This document shows, piece by piece, positions 6,053 through 6,364 of a DNA stretch of 6,364 nt. The stretch covers positions 1 to 6,364 of the forward strand of contig JAKDKP010000143.1 in the NCBI GenBank assembly GCA_030453285.1, in the 5' to 3' direction. The notes beneath the pieces are model-generated. The model was not told the origin of the DNA. It saw only the letters and a list, made by a program, of their open reading frames with translations, and searched no databases. The DNA is from Propionibacteriales bacterium. Lineage in GTDB: Bacteria; Actinomycetota; Actinomycetes; Propionibacteriales; Propionibacteriaceae. The position numbers and the translations under genes are program-made. Positions within the stretch are counted from its first letter, which is position 1, and every line of letters starts with the position of its first letter.

Positions 6053-6189
6053 GATCGGTCCTGTCGGTCGGAATGCGTGCACCCCGGTGCTCCGAGGTGG
6101 CGGAGTGTTCTCCAGTTGTCGGTCAGCGTACCCATCGACCTCGATGAAGCTGCGGGGCGGGTGCGGACGCCGACATCGGTGACAACCGA
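6053..6189 (-). other. sodA upstream region
   Basis: No gene is visible in these 137 bases. Two short overlapping hairpins are present: GCACC/GGTGC (6079-6090) and CTCCG/CGGAG (6090-6105). The sodA ribosome-binding site is AGGA at 6059-6062. A promoter is expected here because terminator-like hairpins precede it, but no good -35/-10 pair was found. Confidence 0.4.
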
Positions 6190-6219
6190 ACGAGGAGCGG
6201 AAAGATTCCCGCCCCTCGT
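6190..6219 (-). terminator. second hairpin after csbD-like gene
   Basis: ACGAGG (6190-6195) pairs with CCTCGT (6214-6219) and GCGG (6197-6200) with CCGC (6209-6212), with one A-C mismatch and an 8-base loop. On the - strand it follows the larger hairpin, forming a tandem before the sodA upstream region. Only scattered T residues follow. Confidence 0.5.
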
Positions 6220-6221
6220 CG

Positions 6222-6277
6222 CTCAAGTGATCATGGTCGAGCCCCAGGGCCCGACCATGATCAGTTGGTCACTTGAG
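6222..6277 (-). terminator. long hairpin at the 3' end of the csbD-like gene
   Basis: TGATCATGGTCG (6228-6239) pairs perfectly with 6252-6263; inside, GCCC (6241-6244) pairs with GGGC (6247-6250) after an A-C mismatch. An outer repeat, CTCAAGTGA (6222-6230) against TCACTTGAG (6269-6277), takes in the last two codons and stop of the gene, leaving an 8-base bulge or competing for 6228-6230. No clear T run follows. A role in termination or mRNA 3' protection is inferred. Confidence 0.65.
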
Positions 6278-6364
6278 GCGGTCCTTGGCGTCGGAGAAGC
6301 CTTCCTTGACGTCGTCAGCGGCTCCCTTGACCTTGGCCTCGCTCTGCTGGGCCTCGCCCTCGCG
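6269..6364 (-). CDS. CsbD-like small stress protein, 3' end only
   Basis: The frame enters from the right edge and ends at TGA (6269-6271), giving 31 residues: charged and alanine-rich, with EAKVKGAADDVKEGF and the ending SDAKDRLK. This resembles the C-terminal half of CsbD-family proteins (about 60 residues, repeated K-x-K-x-AAG-x-x-K pattern), small hydrophilic proteins often induced by general stress in Gram-positive bacteria. The diagnostic N-terminal half is outside the window, so another charged helical protein is possible. It lies upstream of sodA on the same strand, but two hairpins and 217 bases separate them, so cotranscription is doubtful. Confidence 0.65.
   Translation of the reverse strand, partial: REGEAQQSEAKVKGAADDVKEGFSDAKDRLK

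Noticed and set aside
4205..6226. 673-codon - strand frame that contains SodA
   Set aside because: Only 6052 to about 5430 encodes SOD. The 58 codons upstream of MANYTL have no family match, and the part beyond 5400 runs out of frame through the membrane-protein gene and antisense to rplQ.
1..6364. tRNA, rRNA, CRISPR array or known riboswitch
   Set aside because: No cloverleaf, rRNA block or regularly spaced repeat was seen on either strand, and no aptamer core was recognised.

Overview
The window is GC-rich and carries an actinobacterial housekeeping locus. The SodA sequence, the S13, S4 and RpoA sequences and a bL17 with a long C-terminal tail fit the Propionibacteriales, probably Propionibacteriaceae. 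That placement is made by eye from protein sequence.

Layout. On the + strand: the 3' end of an App1-like (DUF2183) phosphatase gene (2-316); then infA, rpmJ, rpsM, rpsK, rpsD, rpoA and rplQ (435-4607). This is the classical alpha-operon order and encodes IF-1, bL36, uS13, uS11, uS4, RNA polymerase alpha and bL17. A strong hairpin (4657-4700) ends this block and probably works in both directions. The rest lies on the - strand and reads towards the block: a proline-rich three-helix membrane protein (4762-5280), an Fe/Mn superoxide dismutase (about 5400-6052), and the 3' end of a CsbD-like small protein (6269-6364).

The + strand genes supply translation initiation (IF-1), small- and large-subunit ribosomal proteins and the alpha subunit that nucleates RNA polymerase, so their joint expression ties ribosome and polymerase supply to growth. 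The - strand genes look like independent stress or envelope functions. Hairpins separate csbD from sodA, and sodA from the membrane-protein gene.

No new multi-gene system is evident. The points that deserve attention are local. (1) sodA has no in-frame stop where the family ends; a canonical -1 slippery heptamer with an upstream SD-like motif sits at that place, but a lost base or stop-loss is simpler. (2) The rpsD-rpoA gap holds a large nested inverted-repeat element that can fold in two alternative ways. (3) bL17 carries an extra C-terminal domain joined by an Ala-rich linker. (4) SodA has Gln at the position (145, M. tuberculosis numbering) that is His in the mycobacterial Fe enzyme. (5) The last codons and stop of the csbD-like gene are repeated in inverted orientation inside its own terminator.
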